Source: Rubritalea marina DSM 17716 (GTDB lineage: Bacteria; Verrucomicrobiota; Verrucomicrobiia; Verrucomicrobiales; Akkermansiaceae). Taken from it: DNA of 64,000 bases. Below are positions 22,734-32,300 of the stretch, piece after piece (positions within the stretch are counted from its first letter, which is position 1; each line of letters begins with the position of its first letter). A program made the translations under genes and the position numbers. Under the pieces are notes generated by a model, which saw nothing but the letters and a program-made list of their open reading frames with translations, had not been told where the DNA came from and ran no database searches. The stretch spans positions 1 through 64,000 of the forward strand of contig NZ_KB899249.1 in the NCBI RefSeq assembly GCF_000378105.1, given 5' to 3'.

Positions 22734-24554
22734 ATGCATTCTGATGTAGCACCACTCGTTGAGGCAGGGAAGATTTCACAGGAAATTGGAGAGCGTTTAT
22801 CACAATTGGCACCTGGGCAGTACTGCCTTCATAAAAGTTGGGGTGCTGGTAAGGTGCTTAGCTGGGATATTCGTGGTGGTAAAATCGAGATCAATTTCGA
22901 GAAAAATGAGGCTCAAGTGATGGGGTTGCAATTGGCAATTTCCAAAACTGAGCCACTAGCAGAAGATCATTTCCGCGCTCAAAAGGTGGATGCAATCGAC
23001 GAACTCCGCGAGCTCGCGACAAAAGATCCAGTAGAGCTCGTGCGACGCACACTCAGCAGTAGTGGCGGCAGCTTGAAAATTGATCAGTTAGAGCGCGAGC
23101 TCATTGGTTCTATCGTTCCCGAAGCCAATTATAAGAAGTGGTGGGATAATGCGAAGAAGCAACTGCGCGAGAGTCGTGCAGCGATCGTGCCGACCAAGCG
23201 CACCGAGCCTCTCGTTCTTCGCGATGAGAGCATCACACCTGCCGAGTCCTTAATTCAGGACTTTGACAACGCACGCGATTTTAAGGCCAAGGCCAAGGCG
23301 CTTGAGGCGATCAATAAGGACTTCAAGTATTTCAAGGACAACGCGGAAGCTCAACAGGCAATCAATGCTAGCATCGATGAATTTGTGCGTAAGGGGATGA
23401 AGCTCCACCTCGGACAAGCGCTCGATTTGTTAGTCGGACGTGATGAGCTTATCAGCGCCTCTGAAGTGATGGAGTTAGATGCATCAGCCCTTCGTCTATC
23501 AGATGTTATTGCGAATGAAGGCGAGCGTATCGGCCAGGAGCTGAGCTCCCTAGCAGCAGCACGCCAGCGTCTTGTTTTTGAAGCGTATCCGGCAGCCTTT
23601 GGAGATGCCTGGGTTGATGAACTTCTTGCTATTTTTGATGTGGTTGGACCACGTGGTTTGGCTGAGATTGCAAAGCTACTCATCGAGAATGAGAAGAGCA
23701 CGGAGCTCTTTTCATTCCTACGTTCCCACATCCTTGGCAGAACCCTCGGTGCGGATGCATTGCTCTGGGTTTGCCGTGAGCGCAGTAAGTTAGCCTCAGA
23801 GGTGTTTGATGTTGAGGTGGGAAATGCCGTGCTCAGTTTGCTTGAGCGTGACATGATGGATGACGGCCCGCGCAAGAGCAGTCGCCTTCAGTCCTATGTG
23901 ATGGAGGATCGTGAGCTCATCGTCGATCTTCTCGAAGAAGCTGAAGACAATGAAGTGCGTAACTTCGCACGCAAGCTTCACCAGAGCCAGATTTTCGCAG
24001 AACTCGATCGTAAGTCTTTGATGGCCCGTGTGATCAAGATCTCCCCAATGACCCAAGAATTGGTAAATGGCGACGCTGCAGAGAAGGAAGATGACGGAGT
24101 GATTTCCTCATGGGATAGTATTGCGCGTCGTAAGTCTGATCTTGAAGACCTCACTTCCAACCAGATTCCTCAGAACCGCGAAGATATCAAGATTGCTCGT
24201 TCATACGGAGACCTTCGCGAGAATGCTGAGTACCACATGGCGAAAGACCAGCAGAAGGTGTTGATGCGACGCAAGAGCGAGATGGAAGCATCACTCTCGA
24301 GCGTGCAAGGCACAGATTTTTCAAACGTAGACACCTCCATTGTGAACATTGGTACGCGCGTGAGCTTCAAGGGATCTGAGGGTGAAGAGATTGTCTACAC
24401 TGTTCTGGGTGCATGGGATTCCGACACAGACAACAACGTGATCTCCTATCTCTCTGAGCTTGGCGAAAGCATGCTCGGATTGAAGATCGGTGATTCGGTA
24501 GACATCCAGCGTAAGTCAGCCACGGTCACCGCGATCGAGGCATACAACGCATAG
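22734..24554 (+). CDS. greA: Long GreA-type transcription elongation factor
   Basis: A 606-residue protein. The last 160 residues are GreA-like: a coiled-coil N-terminal domain with the acidic tip motif YGDLRENAEYHMAKD (about 491-505) and an FKBP-like C-terminal domain (VNIGTRVSF, LGLKIGDSVDI). GreA makes backtracked RNA polymerase cleave its transcript. The first 440 residues are a long helical region beginning with a small barrel-like part (YCLHKSWGAGKVLSWDI) of the kind also found in chlamydial GreA, which is about 700 residues. Standard GreA is about 160. An AAGGTG site precedes the ATG. Confidence 0.85.
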   Translation: MHSDVAPLVEAGKISQEIGERLSQLAPGQYCLHKSWGAGKVLSWDIRGGKIEINFEKNEAQVMGLQLAISKTEPLAEDHFRAQKVDAIDELRELATKDPVELVRRTLSSSGGSLKIDQLERELIGSIVPEANYKKWWDNAKKQLRESRAAIVPTKRTEPLVLRDESITPAESLIQDFDNARDFKAKAKALEAINKDFKYFKDNAEAQQAINASIDEFVRKGMKLHLGQALDLLVGRDELISASEVMELDASALRLSDVIANEGERIGQELSSLAAARQRLVFEAYPAAFGDAWVDELLAIFDVVGPRGLAEIAKLLIENEKSTELFSFLRSHILGRTLGADALLWVCRERSKLASEVFDVEVGNAVLSLLERDMMDDGPRKSSRLQSYVMEDRELIVDLLEEAEDNEVRNFARKLHQSQIFAELDRKSLMARVIKISPMTQELVNGDAAEKEDDGVISSWDSIARRKSDLEDLTSNQIPQNREDIKIARSYGDLRENAEYHMAKDQQKVLMRRKSEMEASLSSVQGTDFSNVDTSIVNIGTRVSFKGSEGEEIVYTVLGAWDSDTDNNVISYLSELGESMLGLKIGDSVDIQRKSATVTAIEAYNA

Positions 24555-24613
24555 AAGAAAATAATTTAGAGGGAAGGCATAGAGTGTCTAACTCGAACAC
24601 ATACTGCTGCTAG

Positions 24614-25966
<1,353 letters not shown>

Positions 25967-25998
25967 TTTCTTCTGCTAGGAGAGTTTAGAACATTTGT

Positions 25999-26040
25999 AT
26001 CCCTCATGGCCAAATGTTTGGTCATGAGGGATTTATGTTT
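25999..26040 (+). terminator. Terminator after eno
   Basis: A long stem with arms TCCCTCATGGCCAAA and TTTGGTCATGAGGGA (one G-T pair), followed by TTTATGTTTT. It lies 33 bp beyond the eno stop codon. Confidence 0.8.
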
Positions 26041-26083
26041 TAGGTGTTAGACCTGAATATCTAACCCAATCCCCGAACGATTC

Positions 26084-26449
26084 ATGGCGAAGAAAGACGC
26101 ACAGTGCATTGACGCTAAACGACTGGCAGCAGACAGTCGCATGCGTTCGCGTACTCGATTTCTTCGCAATTGTAATGTCTTGGCGATTTACGCTGTGTCA
26201 TTATTGATCGCTGGTGTGGTGTTGGCCAAGTGCCTTCCAGAGTACAACAAGTTGCTCGACCAAAAAGACCAGCTTTCGGGTATCCAGTCACATGAGCAAT
26301 TGGTACAGGAGCAAGCAGATCAGCAATTGCGTGAGTACCGAGCACTGGAGCAGGACTCAAGCTTCTTAGAGATCTACGGACGCGATCGACTCGACTACTA
26401 CAAAGAAGGCGAGCGTGTGTTCCGCTTCTCCCGCGAGGAAAGCCTCTAA
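26084..26449 (+). CDS. DivIC/FtsB-like septum formation protein
   Basis: A 121-residue bitopic membrane protein: a basic cytoplasmic N terminus (about 1-30), one transmembrane helix (about 33-52, VLAIYAVSLLIAGVVLAKC), a coiled coil (about 55-90, rich in Gln/Glu/Leu) and a C-terminal EIYGRDRLDYYKEGERVFRF. This is the layout of FtsB/DivIC proteins, which bridge divisome components outside the membrane. A position directly after eno is also typical of ftsB in proteobacteria. Confidence 0.8.
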   Translation: MAKKDAQCIDAKRLAADSRMRSRTRFLRNCNVLAIYAVSLLIAGVVLAKCLPEYNKLLDQKDQLSGIQSHEQLVQEQADQQLREYRALEQDSSFLEIYGRDRLDYYKEGERVFRFSREESL

Positions 26450-26487
26450 GCGAGGATGAGGATGTTTGAGAATTGGACTATGGGCTT

Positions 26488-26528
26488 GCCGTCATGATAC
26501 CCAGCTCATGATTGTAGGGTGTGACGGC
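26488..26528. terminator. Possible hairpin terminator between convergent genes
   Basis: Arms GCCGTCA (26488-26494) and TGACGGC (26522-26528) enclose a second pairing ACCC/GGGT. There is no T run, so termination activity is uncertain. It lies between the convergent FtsB-like and M20 peptidase genes. Confidence 0.35.
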
Positions 26529-26564
26529 TCAGCTTAGAGCACATGAAGCATGCCATTCACAGGT

Positions 26565-27704
26565 TCATTGCATTGGCATGTCGCGGAATGATTGGATGAA
26601 TTTGCTGAAGTAATCGTGACCAGCTTCTAGGTCGGCGATCTTGATGAATTCATCTTTGGTATGGGCTTGATTGATTGAGCCCGGGCCTAAGCAGATTGAG
26701 GGGATGCCAGCATTGGCGAGATGGGCGGCATCGGAGAACCAAGGAGCTCCGACGAGTTGGGTCGCTGGATTAGCTTGAATGAGTTGCTGGATGAACGGGT
26801 CTTGTGTGCGCGTTTCCATTGGAGGGTTTTGGTGCGCTTGGGTGACTTCAAGCGGGAGTTGGCGCTCAGCGATGAACTGTTGAAGGATCTTTGCTGCGCC
26901 ACCTGCTTCGTGAAGTGAGGGAGTCAGGCGGATGTCGATTTCAGCCTCGGCGTGGTCAGGCACGATATTGGGGCGAGTGCCACCTTGGATGGTACCGATG
27001 TTGATCGATGAGGGGCCTAACACTGGGTGATCGTAGCCGGCAAGTTCTTTGCGGAGGTCTGTGTGTAGGGTTTGCAGAGCAGCTGCTAGGGTCATGATGG
27101 CGTTTGAACCGCGTTCTGGTTGTGAGGCATGGGCAGCTTGGCCTTTGGCTGCCACGGTGGCCCAGAGGCAGCCTTTGGTGGTGTAGACGATATCCAATGA
27201 GGTGGGTTCGCCTGCGATGCCGAAGACATATTCGTGAGCATGCCATTCAGCAAAGTGTTTGGAGCCATGTTGTGCTGATTCTTCTGCCATGAAGGCAACG
27301 AAGTCGATAGCGACTGGGAGCTCAGCAAGTAGCTCTTTATGTTCGATCAGTGCGGTGAGCATCGCGGCCATAGGGCCTTTGGTGTCGGAGGCACCGCGTC
27401 CAATAATTGTGTCGCAGCGCAGGTCACCGCAGAAGGGATCGAAATCCATTCCCGTGACACCTACGGTGTCGAGATGTGGTCCTAGAAAGATTCGAGGGCG
27501 ATCATCGGAACCTGGGCAGCGAGCGATGAGGTTCGGGCGCTCTGGCATCACTTCCTCTTGTTGGACTGTGAAGCCGTGAGTGTTGAGGAGGTCTTCGAGG
27601 AAATCAGCGATTGCTTGTTCTCCTACTTGATCGGTACCGGGGTCGTTGTCGGGGTTGACGCTGGGGATGCGGATCAATTGTTGGAGGAGCTCTACCGTGT
27701 TCAT
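26565..27704 (-). CDS. M20-family deacylase/peptidase (ArgE/DapE-like)
   Basis: A 379-residue zinc amidohydrolase of the ArgE/DapE/carboxypeptidase G2 group. Motifs in order: LGPHLDTVG (first zinc His and Asp, about 75-83), GRGASDTKGPMAAML, FMAEESAQHGSKH (general base Glu), GEPT, and the dimerisation domain from about 180 to 290 (GQAAHASQPERGSNAI). Candidates are acetylornithine deacetylase or succinyl-diaminopimelate desuccinylase; sequence alone does not decide. Transcribed alone, between convergent ftsB-like and divergent GH75-like genes. Confidence 0.87.
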   Translation of the reverse strand: MNTVELLQQLIRIPSVNPDNDPGTDQVGEQAIADFLEDLLNTHGFTVQQEEVMPERPNLIARCPGSDDRPRIFLGPHLDTVGVTGMDFDPFCGDLRCDTIIGRGASDTKGPMAAMLTALIEHKELLAELPVAIDFVAFMAEESAQHGSKHFAEWHAHEYVFGIAGEPTSLDIVYTTKGCLWATVAAKGQAAHASQPERGSNAIMTLAAALQTLHTDLRKELAGYDHPVLGPSSINIGTIQGGTRPNIVPDHAEAEIDIRLTPSLHEAGGAAKILQQFIAERQLPLEVTQAHQNPPMETRTQDPFIQQLIQANPATQLVGAPWFSDAAHLANAGIPSICLGPGSINQAHTKDEFIKIADLEAGHDYFSKFIQSFRDMPMQ

Positions 27705-27754
27705 ACAACGCAGTCATAAACAGAAATTCTACTTGAGGGAAGGATTAGTTAGAA

Positions 27755-29485
27755 GTGAGTAACCCTAACGTAATGTCTTCATTTGATCAGAAGAAAATTC
27801 ACGCTTTTAAGGTTTACCTAACGATCCGCTATGGCAGTCTCGTAAGAATGAAATCTGGCAACATGATGGATGAGGCTAACAAGTCACAGAAGCAGGGGTT
27901 CCCCTACATGCGTGCTTCTTTCTTTGTGATCGTTGTATTCGCTGCGGTGGTGTCGTTTACCACGGTACCAGAGCGCTTGAAAGATTGTGTTAAGGAAATC
28001 ATCCTGGCCAAGCGTGAGGCTGAGCGTATGGCTTCTGTAGAGCCTGAACTTGAGATTGAAGTGATCGAAGTGGTGGAAGAGGAGACGCGTGAGCCAGAAG
28101 TTGAAGAAGTGGTCGAAGCGGCTCCAGTTCATGCGGTGGAGGAAAACCCAGCCCCTGTAGCTGAAGCGCCAAACCCTGAACAATCTGAGGAGTATGAGCC
28201 GGGCTTTGAGCCCAAGGTCTTCACTCCGAAGCCTGAAGTTGACGAGACGCGTGGTGACATGGTGCGCTTGTCCAAGGGATTTCATTTCAAGTACGAACTA
28301 GAGACTGAAGCTGGTGGTTTGGCTTCAGAGATTCGTAATCATAAGGATAGTTACGTTGCGGAGTACAAGATGAAGATGCAGCTGCCCAAGGCGTCGACGA
28401 CGCTCGATGATCTTGAGTCGGTGAACCCGGAGCTGGGGAGCATGTTGCCTGGGCTTGAGGCGAGCCTGGAAGGTGCCGAAATCTCGAAGTTTTTTGAACA
28501 GATCTATGAGAATAAATTAAAGCGTGTGGAGCGCGATGTGCTGAAGCTCAATGTTCTGATCACTAAGCATAACTTTTTTGACTGTGAGACGATCCTCAAC
28601 CTAAAGCACCCTGAGAGTGGTCGTAAATTTCTTTTAGTGCAGGGGGATATGGATGTGGTGTCTGATGGGTCTGATGGCGACCGCCTAGCCTTGATGCCTC
28701 GCAAGATTGTCGAGTCCACACATTACCAGCCTTTCACAAGCTACGGTTGGAAAAAGCAAAGTAAGACACCCAATCCGATGGTCAAGGGCTGGGAGAAGCG
28801 CATCGGCAATGCCAAACGCGAATTGGCCGATCCAAAGACTACGGACTACCGCAAGCAATGGCTGAAGGATCGTATGAAGATGCTTCGGCGCGGGATCGAC
28901 GACATGAAAGCACGCAGCTTCCTCATCGCTGAGTACGACCCTTTCATCGTGATGCCGGTCAATGTCATCACTGATCGCAGCGACCCCTACGCAGCACGGG
29001 TGGGAGATTATGCTGTGGTGATTGTGGGCGACACAATATACCCTGCGATTGTAGGTGATGGTGGGCCGACCTACAAAGTGGGGGAAGCCTCATTACGCAT
29101 GGCCAAAGAGATTAATGAAAAGGCGAATCCGTACCGTCGTCCGGTTTCGGACCTCACTGTGAGCTACATCGTTTTCAGTCATTCAAGAGAGAAGGTGCCG
29201 GCTCCGCCAAACTATGCGAAATGGCGTGAGAAATGTGCACAACTTCTGGGAGAGATCGGCGGCCTTGGTGATGGCTACACCTTGCACGAATGGAAGGACC
29301 TCTTGAAGAAGGAAGAGCCGAAGCCGGTACCTGCTCCGACGGCACCCGCAGAGGCAAATCCTGAGACTCCCACTCCTGCTGAAGAGAACCCTGAGGCGCC
29401 AGCGGCTGAGTCCTCACCATCTTCAAGTATTCCCACTGAGCCCTCAGCTACTCCAAGCACGCCGCAGCCTAACGCGGCTGAGTAG
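27755..29485 (+). CDS. Membrane-anchored protein with GH75 (chitosanase)-like domain
   Basis: A 576-residue protein. Layout: cytoplasmic N terminus of about 50 residues, one transmembrane helix (about 53-69, ASFFVIVVFAAVVSF), a Glu/Val/Pro-rich stretch (about 90-160), a middle region, then a GH75-like domain (about 275-480) and a Pro/Ala/Glu-rich tail. GH75-like features are FDCETILNLK, then YDPFIVMPVN, GDYAVVIVGD and GDGGPTYKVGEASLRMA, where Asp and Glu nine residues apart fit the fungal chitosanase catalytic pair. GH75 enzymes hydrolyse chitosan; whether this one does is unknown. Start GTG at 27755 or ATG at 27773. Confidence 0.65.
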   Translation: MSNPNVMSSFDQKKIHAFKVYLTIRYGSLVRMKSGNMMDEANKSQKQGFPYMRASFFVIVVFAAVVSFTTVPERLKDCVKEIILAKREAERMASVEPELEIEVIEVVEEETREPEVEEVVEAAPVHAVEENPAPVAEAPNPEQSEEYEPGFEPKVFTPKPEVDETRGDMVRLSKGFHFKYELETEAGGLASEIRNHKDSYVAEYKMKMQLPKASTTLDDLESVNPELGSMLPGLEASLEGAEISKFFEQIYENKLKRVERDVLKLNVLITKHNFFDCETILNLKHPESGRKFLLVQGDMDVVSDGSDGDRLALMPRKIVESTHYQPFTSYGWKKQSKTPNPMVKGWEKRIGNAKRELADPKTTDYRKQWLKDRMKMLRRGIDDMKARSFLIAEYDPFIVMPVNVITDRSDPYAARVGDYAVVIVGDTIYPAIVGDGGPTYKVGEASLRMAKEINEKANPYRRPVSDLTVSYIVFSHSREKVPAPPNYAKWREKCAQLLGEIGGLGDGYTLHEWKDLLKKEEPKPVPAPTAPAEANPETPTPAEENPEAPAAESSPSSSIPTEPSATPSTPQPNAAE

Positions 29486-29559
29486 AGTTGGATCTTCGAG
29501 TGGCCACGCACTCTGAGAATTGACTCTCAGCCATTTCGCGCTATGTCCTGAGCAGCGCC

Positions 29560-30042
29560 ATGTCAGACATTTCTATCCATAGCCGCTTCGACGGACCTTC
29601 GCAGCACGGATCCTTTCGCCACCATTTGTGGCAGCGCCACCGTGGCTGGGTCATCGCGCGTTCATTGATGTGTGTGACTGCTGTCGGCGTGGGCGCTTTT
29701 TTGATCGAACCGGGCACCGAGGGTGGCGTGATTGGTAGCGTGCTGGTGGTGGCTGGTACGCTGGGCTTCATGCGACCGATGATCTGGCAAATGTGGCAGG
29801 AACGTATGCTACGAAAGCACCCGGCCTTTGACACCAGCATAGACTACACCTTCACCGCTCAGGGGATGCAAATGCGCGGAGAGGCTGGGGATGTCGATGT
29901 CTCATGGGCTGACCTCCATTCTGTGGTGCCCACAAAGAAGGGGCTACTCATCTACCAAGATGCAAAGCAATACATGTGGATTCCGGTGGCAGACATTACG
30001 CCTGAACAAATGGAGCAGGTTGCAGCGATGAAGAAGCGCTGA
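29560..30042 (+). CDS. YcxB-like membrane protein
   Basis: A 160-residue protein with two close transmembrane helices (about 31-48 and 53-70) and a cytoplasmic C-terminal domain of about 70 residues (DYTFTAQGMQMRGEAGDVDVSWADLHSV split by turns, then GLLIYQDAKQYMWIPVADI). This matches the YcxB-like pattern of a short PH-like domain after two membrane helices. Function unknown. Convergent with the CNNM/CBS gene. Confidence 0.7.
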   Translation: MSDISIHSRFDGPSQHGSFRHHLWQRHRGWVIARSLMCVTAVGVGAFLIEPGTEGGVIGSVLVVAGTLGFMRPMIWQMWQERMLRKHPAFDTSIDYTFTAQGMQMRGEAGDVDVSWADLHSVVPTKKGLLIYQDAKQYMWIPVADITPEQMEQVAAMKKR

Positions 30043-30073
30043 GCGAGCTTGCTGGTGTGCGTTGGTGCTTCGG

Positions 30074-31171
30074 CTATTTGTCCCCGTTGGCAGAGGTGGT
30101 TTCCTCTTCTTCAGGGATGGTGATACCCATCGACTTGGCGCGCTGAGCCCAGAGGTTCCGTGCGAGAACTTGCATGTCCTCGTTGCTATCGGCTTCATCT
30201 ACGATCTCCATGCCTAATAAGGTTTCTACAACGTCTTCCATGGTGATCACGCCTTCCATTCCACCGAACTCATCGACTGCGAGCATGAGGTGCTGTTTTT
30301 CACGCGTCATGAGTTTGAGGACATTGTAGAGCGACTCTTTGTTGGTGGTCGCTTTGATTGGCCGAGCAAAGTCGAGGAGTGTCTTCCCTTCGTCTTCACC
30401 CTTAAGTTGGGCTGACATGAGGTCGCTTTTCAGGACGAAACCGGTGATGTGGTCTCGGTCTTTACCGAAGATGGGAATACGTGAGAACGGACGCTTCATG
30501 CACTCTGGGAGGAATTCGCCAAGTGGTGTGGTTTCACGCGCTGCGTAGACTACGGTACGCGGTGTCATGATGTCGCGCACCTGGGTGGACTTGAAGAGAA
30601 GAAGGTTCTTGAGGATGGTGCTTTCATCATTTTCTAGGCCACCAGATTGGCTAGCAACATCGGCCATTGCCGCTAGTTCGTCGCGGCTCACGGCGTCACC
30701 ACCACTGTGTCCGCCAATCAAGCGGGTGATGAATTTGAGCGCAGGGAGTGGCCACGGTGGAAGGTAGGTGAGGACCCAGATCATGAAGCGCAGAGTGGAG
30801 GTGGTAGGTCCTGAGAGGGCGCGCCAGAATTTGGCACCCAAGGTCTTGGGGATGATCTCAGAGAGAACCAATACCAGCAAGGTCAGTACGGAGGCAAAGA
30901 TCGCTTCTCCGGTGTCATTATAGAGGACCTTCCACTGCGCACCGGCTCCAGCGGCACCCATGGTGTGAGCGATGGTGTTGAGCGTGAGGATGGCGGAAAG
31001 CGGGGCGTCCACATTCTCTTTCATGTGGGCGAGATGTACGGCGTACTTTTTGCCTAAGTTGAGTTCGGATTGAATGAATCCTGGAGTCACTGAGAGCAAT
31101 ACCGCCTCAAGCACCGAGCAGAGAAAGGACACGCCAAGTGCCAGAACAACATAAAAAATGAGTAGTTCCAT
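30074..31171 (-). CDS. CNNM/CBS-domain membrane protein (CorC/HlyC-related)
   Basis: A 365-residue protein. The N-terminal 190 residues are a CNNM transmembrane domain (three to four helices, FYVVLALGVSFLCSVLEAVLLSV at the start, LSEIIPKTLGAKFW late in it). Two CBS motifs follow (about 195-325, IMTPRTVVYAARETTPLGEFLPEC split, and MEGVITMEDVVETLLG). The usual C-terminal transporter-associated CorC/HlyC domain is missing: the protein ends about 25 residues after the second CBS motif. Related proteins are linked to magnesium or cobalt efflux. Confidence 0.85.
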   Translation of the reverse strand: MELLIFYVVLALGVSFLCSVLEAVLLSVTPGFIQSELNLGKKYAVHLAHMKENVDAPLSAILTLNTIAHTMGAAGAGAQWKVLYNDTGEAIFASVLTLLVLVLSEIIPKTLGAKFWRALSGPTTSTLRFMIWVLTYLPPWPLPALKFITRLIGGHSGGDAVSRDELAAMADVASQSGGLENDESTILKNLLLFKSTQVRDIMTPRTVVYAARETTPLGEFLPECMKRPFSRIPIFGKDRDHITGFVLKSDLMSAQLKGEDEGKTLLDFARPIKATTNKESLYNVLKLMTREKQHLMLAVDEFGGMEGVITMEDVVETLLGMEIVDEADSNEDMQVLARNLWAQRAKSMGITIPEEEETTSANGDK

Positions 31172-31507
31172 AGTGACTTAGATCAGTAAATCTCGACTGC
31201 GGCGGTGTGAGGAAAGCGGGAAAGGGGCTGTCTGAGATCGGTATGAGAGGCGGGGCTCTGGCTAGTGGCGGTGTCTATTGGCACGATGGTTTGAATAAGT
31301 TCTTCTAATCTAGCACGCCTATTAGCTCAGGCAAGTAGGAAGTTTGCCCCTATTTGAGGTCTTCCGAGCACCGAATCACTGGTATCACATAGCAATGGTG
31401 GGGCTAGATTGTTGGCTAGCATTATCTTTTGTGCATTGAGTTTGCGCTGCAGTGAGTCCGCTACTACATTTTGAATCTCAGACATCTCGCCATTGGTGGC
31501 TAAACTC
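31172..31507. other. 336-bp divergent gap
   Basis: The spacer separates the divergent CNNM and HAD genes, so it should carry promoters for both, but I could not pick out convincing -35/-10 pairs. A minus-strand frame at 31327-31578 overlaps the HAD start and is not protein-like. Confidence 0.35.
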
Positions 31508-32227
31508 ATGAATAAGATAGAGAAATTAGAAAAGGTCCGGGTGATTGGCTTCGATGCTGATGACACGCTATGGGTCAATGAGACTTACTTTCGTGAGGCG
31601 GAAGAGAAGTTTGCCAGCTTGCTCTCAGACTATGAGGTGCACGAGCGTGTGGGCCGCGAGTTGTTTCGCGTGGAAATCGACAACCTCGGCCGCTACGGCT
31701 ACGGGGTGAAAGGCTTTGTCTTGTCGATGATCGAGTGTGCATTGGATCTTTCTAACCACCAAGTACCACAGAAGGTGATCAGCGAGATCATGGACATGGG
31801 TAAGGAGATGCTAGAGCATCCGATCGAGCTGCTGCCGCATGTCGAGGAGGTGATGGCGAAGCTGCAGCAGCGCTACCGCCTCATCGTCGTGACTAAGGGC
31901 GACCTGCTCGATCAAGAGCGTAAGCTCCAGCGCTCAGGCATTGCCCATTATTTCCACCACGTGGAGATTCTGCACGACAAGCAGGAAGAGAATTACCGGA
32001 AGCTGCTACACCAACAAGATATTGCCCCTCAGGAGTTTCTGATGGTGGGGAATTCGCTCAAATCGGATGTCCTGCCCGTTGTCGGGATTGGAGCCCAAGC
32101 TGTGCACATTCCCTACCACACTACCTGGGCGCACGAAGAACCAGATCCGCATGCGCATGATAGCACGAGTTACCTGAGCTTGGCTTCGATTGCAGAGCTG
32201 CCGGGGCATGTGTTGAGGCCCAATTGA
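31508..32227 (+). CDS. HAD-superfamily hydrolase
   Basis: A 239-residue phosphatase-like protein. Motif I is GFDADDTLW (nucleophile Asp near the N terminus), motif II VVTKGD, motif III Lys in the region around EENYRK, and motif IV VGNSLKSDVLPVV. The helical cap between motifs I and II is of the subfamily I type. Substrate unknown. The start is placed at MNKIEKLEKV; an ATG or GTG five codons upstream is in frame. Confidence 0.85.
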   Translation: MNKIEKLEKVRVIGFDADDTLWVNETYFREAEEKFASLLSDYEVHERVGRELFRVEIDNLGRYGYGVKGFVLSMIECALDLSNHQVPQKVISEIMDMGKEMLEHPIELLPHVEEVMAKLQQRYRLIVVTKGDLLDQERKLQRSGIAHYFHHVEILHDKQEENYRKLLHQQDIAPQEFLMVGNSLKSDVLPVVGIGAQAVHIPYHTTWAHEEPDPHAHDSTSYLSLASIAELPGHVLRPN

Positions 32228-32300
32228 TGGGGAGGGAATGAGAGCTGATAGCACGCGCTATTTCTGGCCACTCTGCGAGGGTGGCGAGGAAGCTTAGCTG

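Noticed and set aside
31327-31578. 83-codon minus-strand frame overlapping the HAD gene start
   Set aside because: Overlaps a clear gene in antisense and has no family features.
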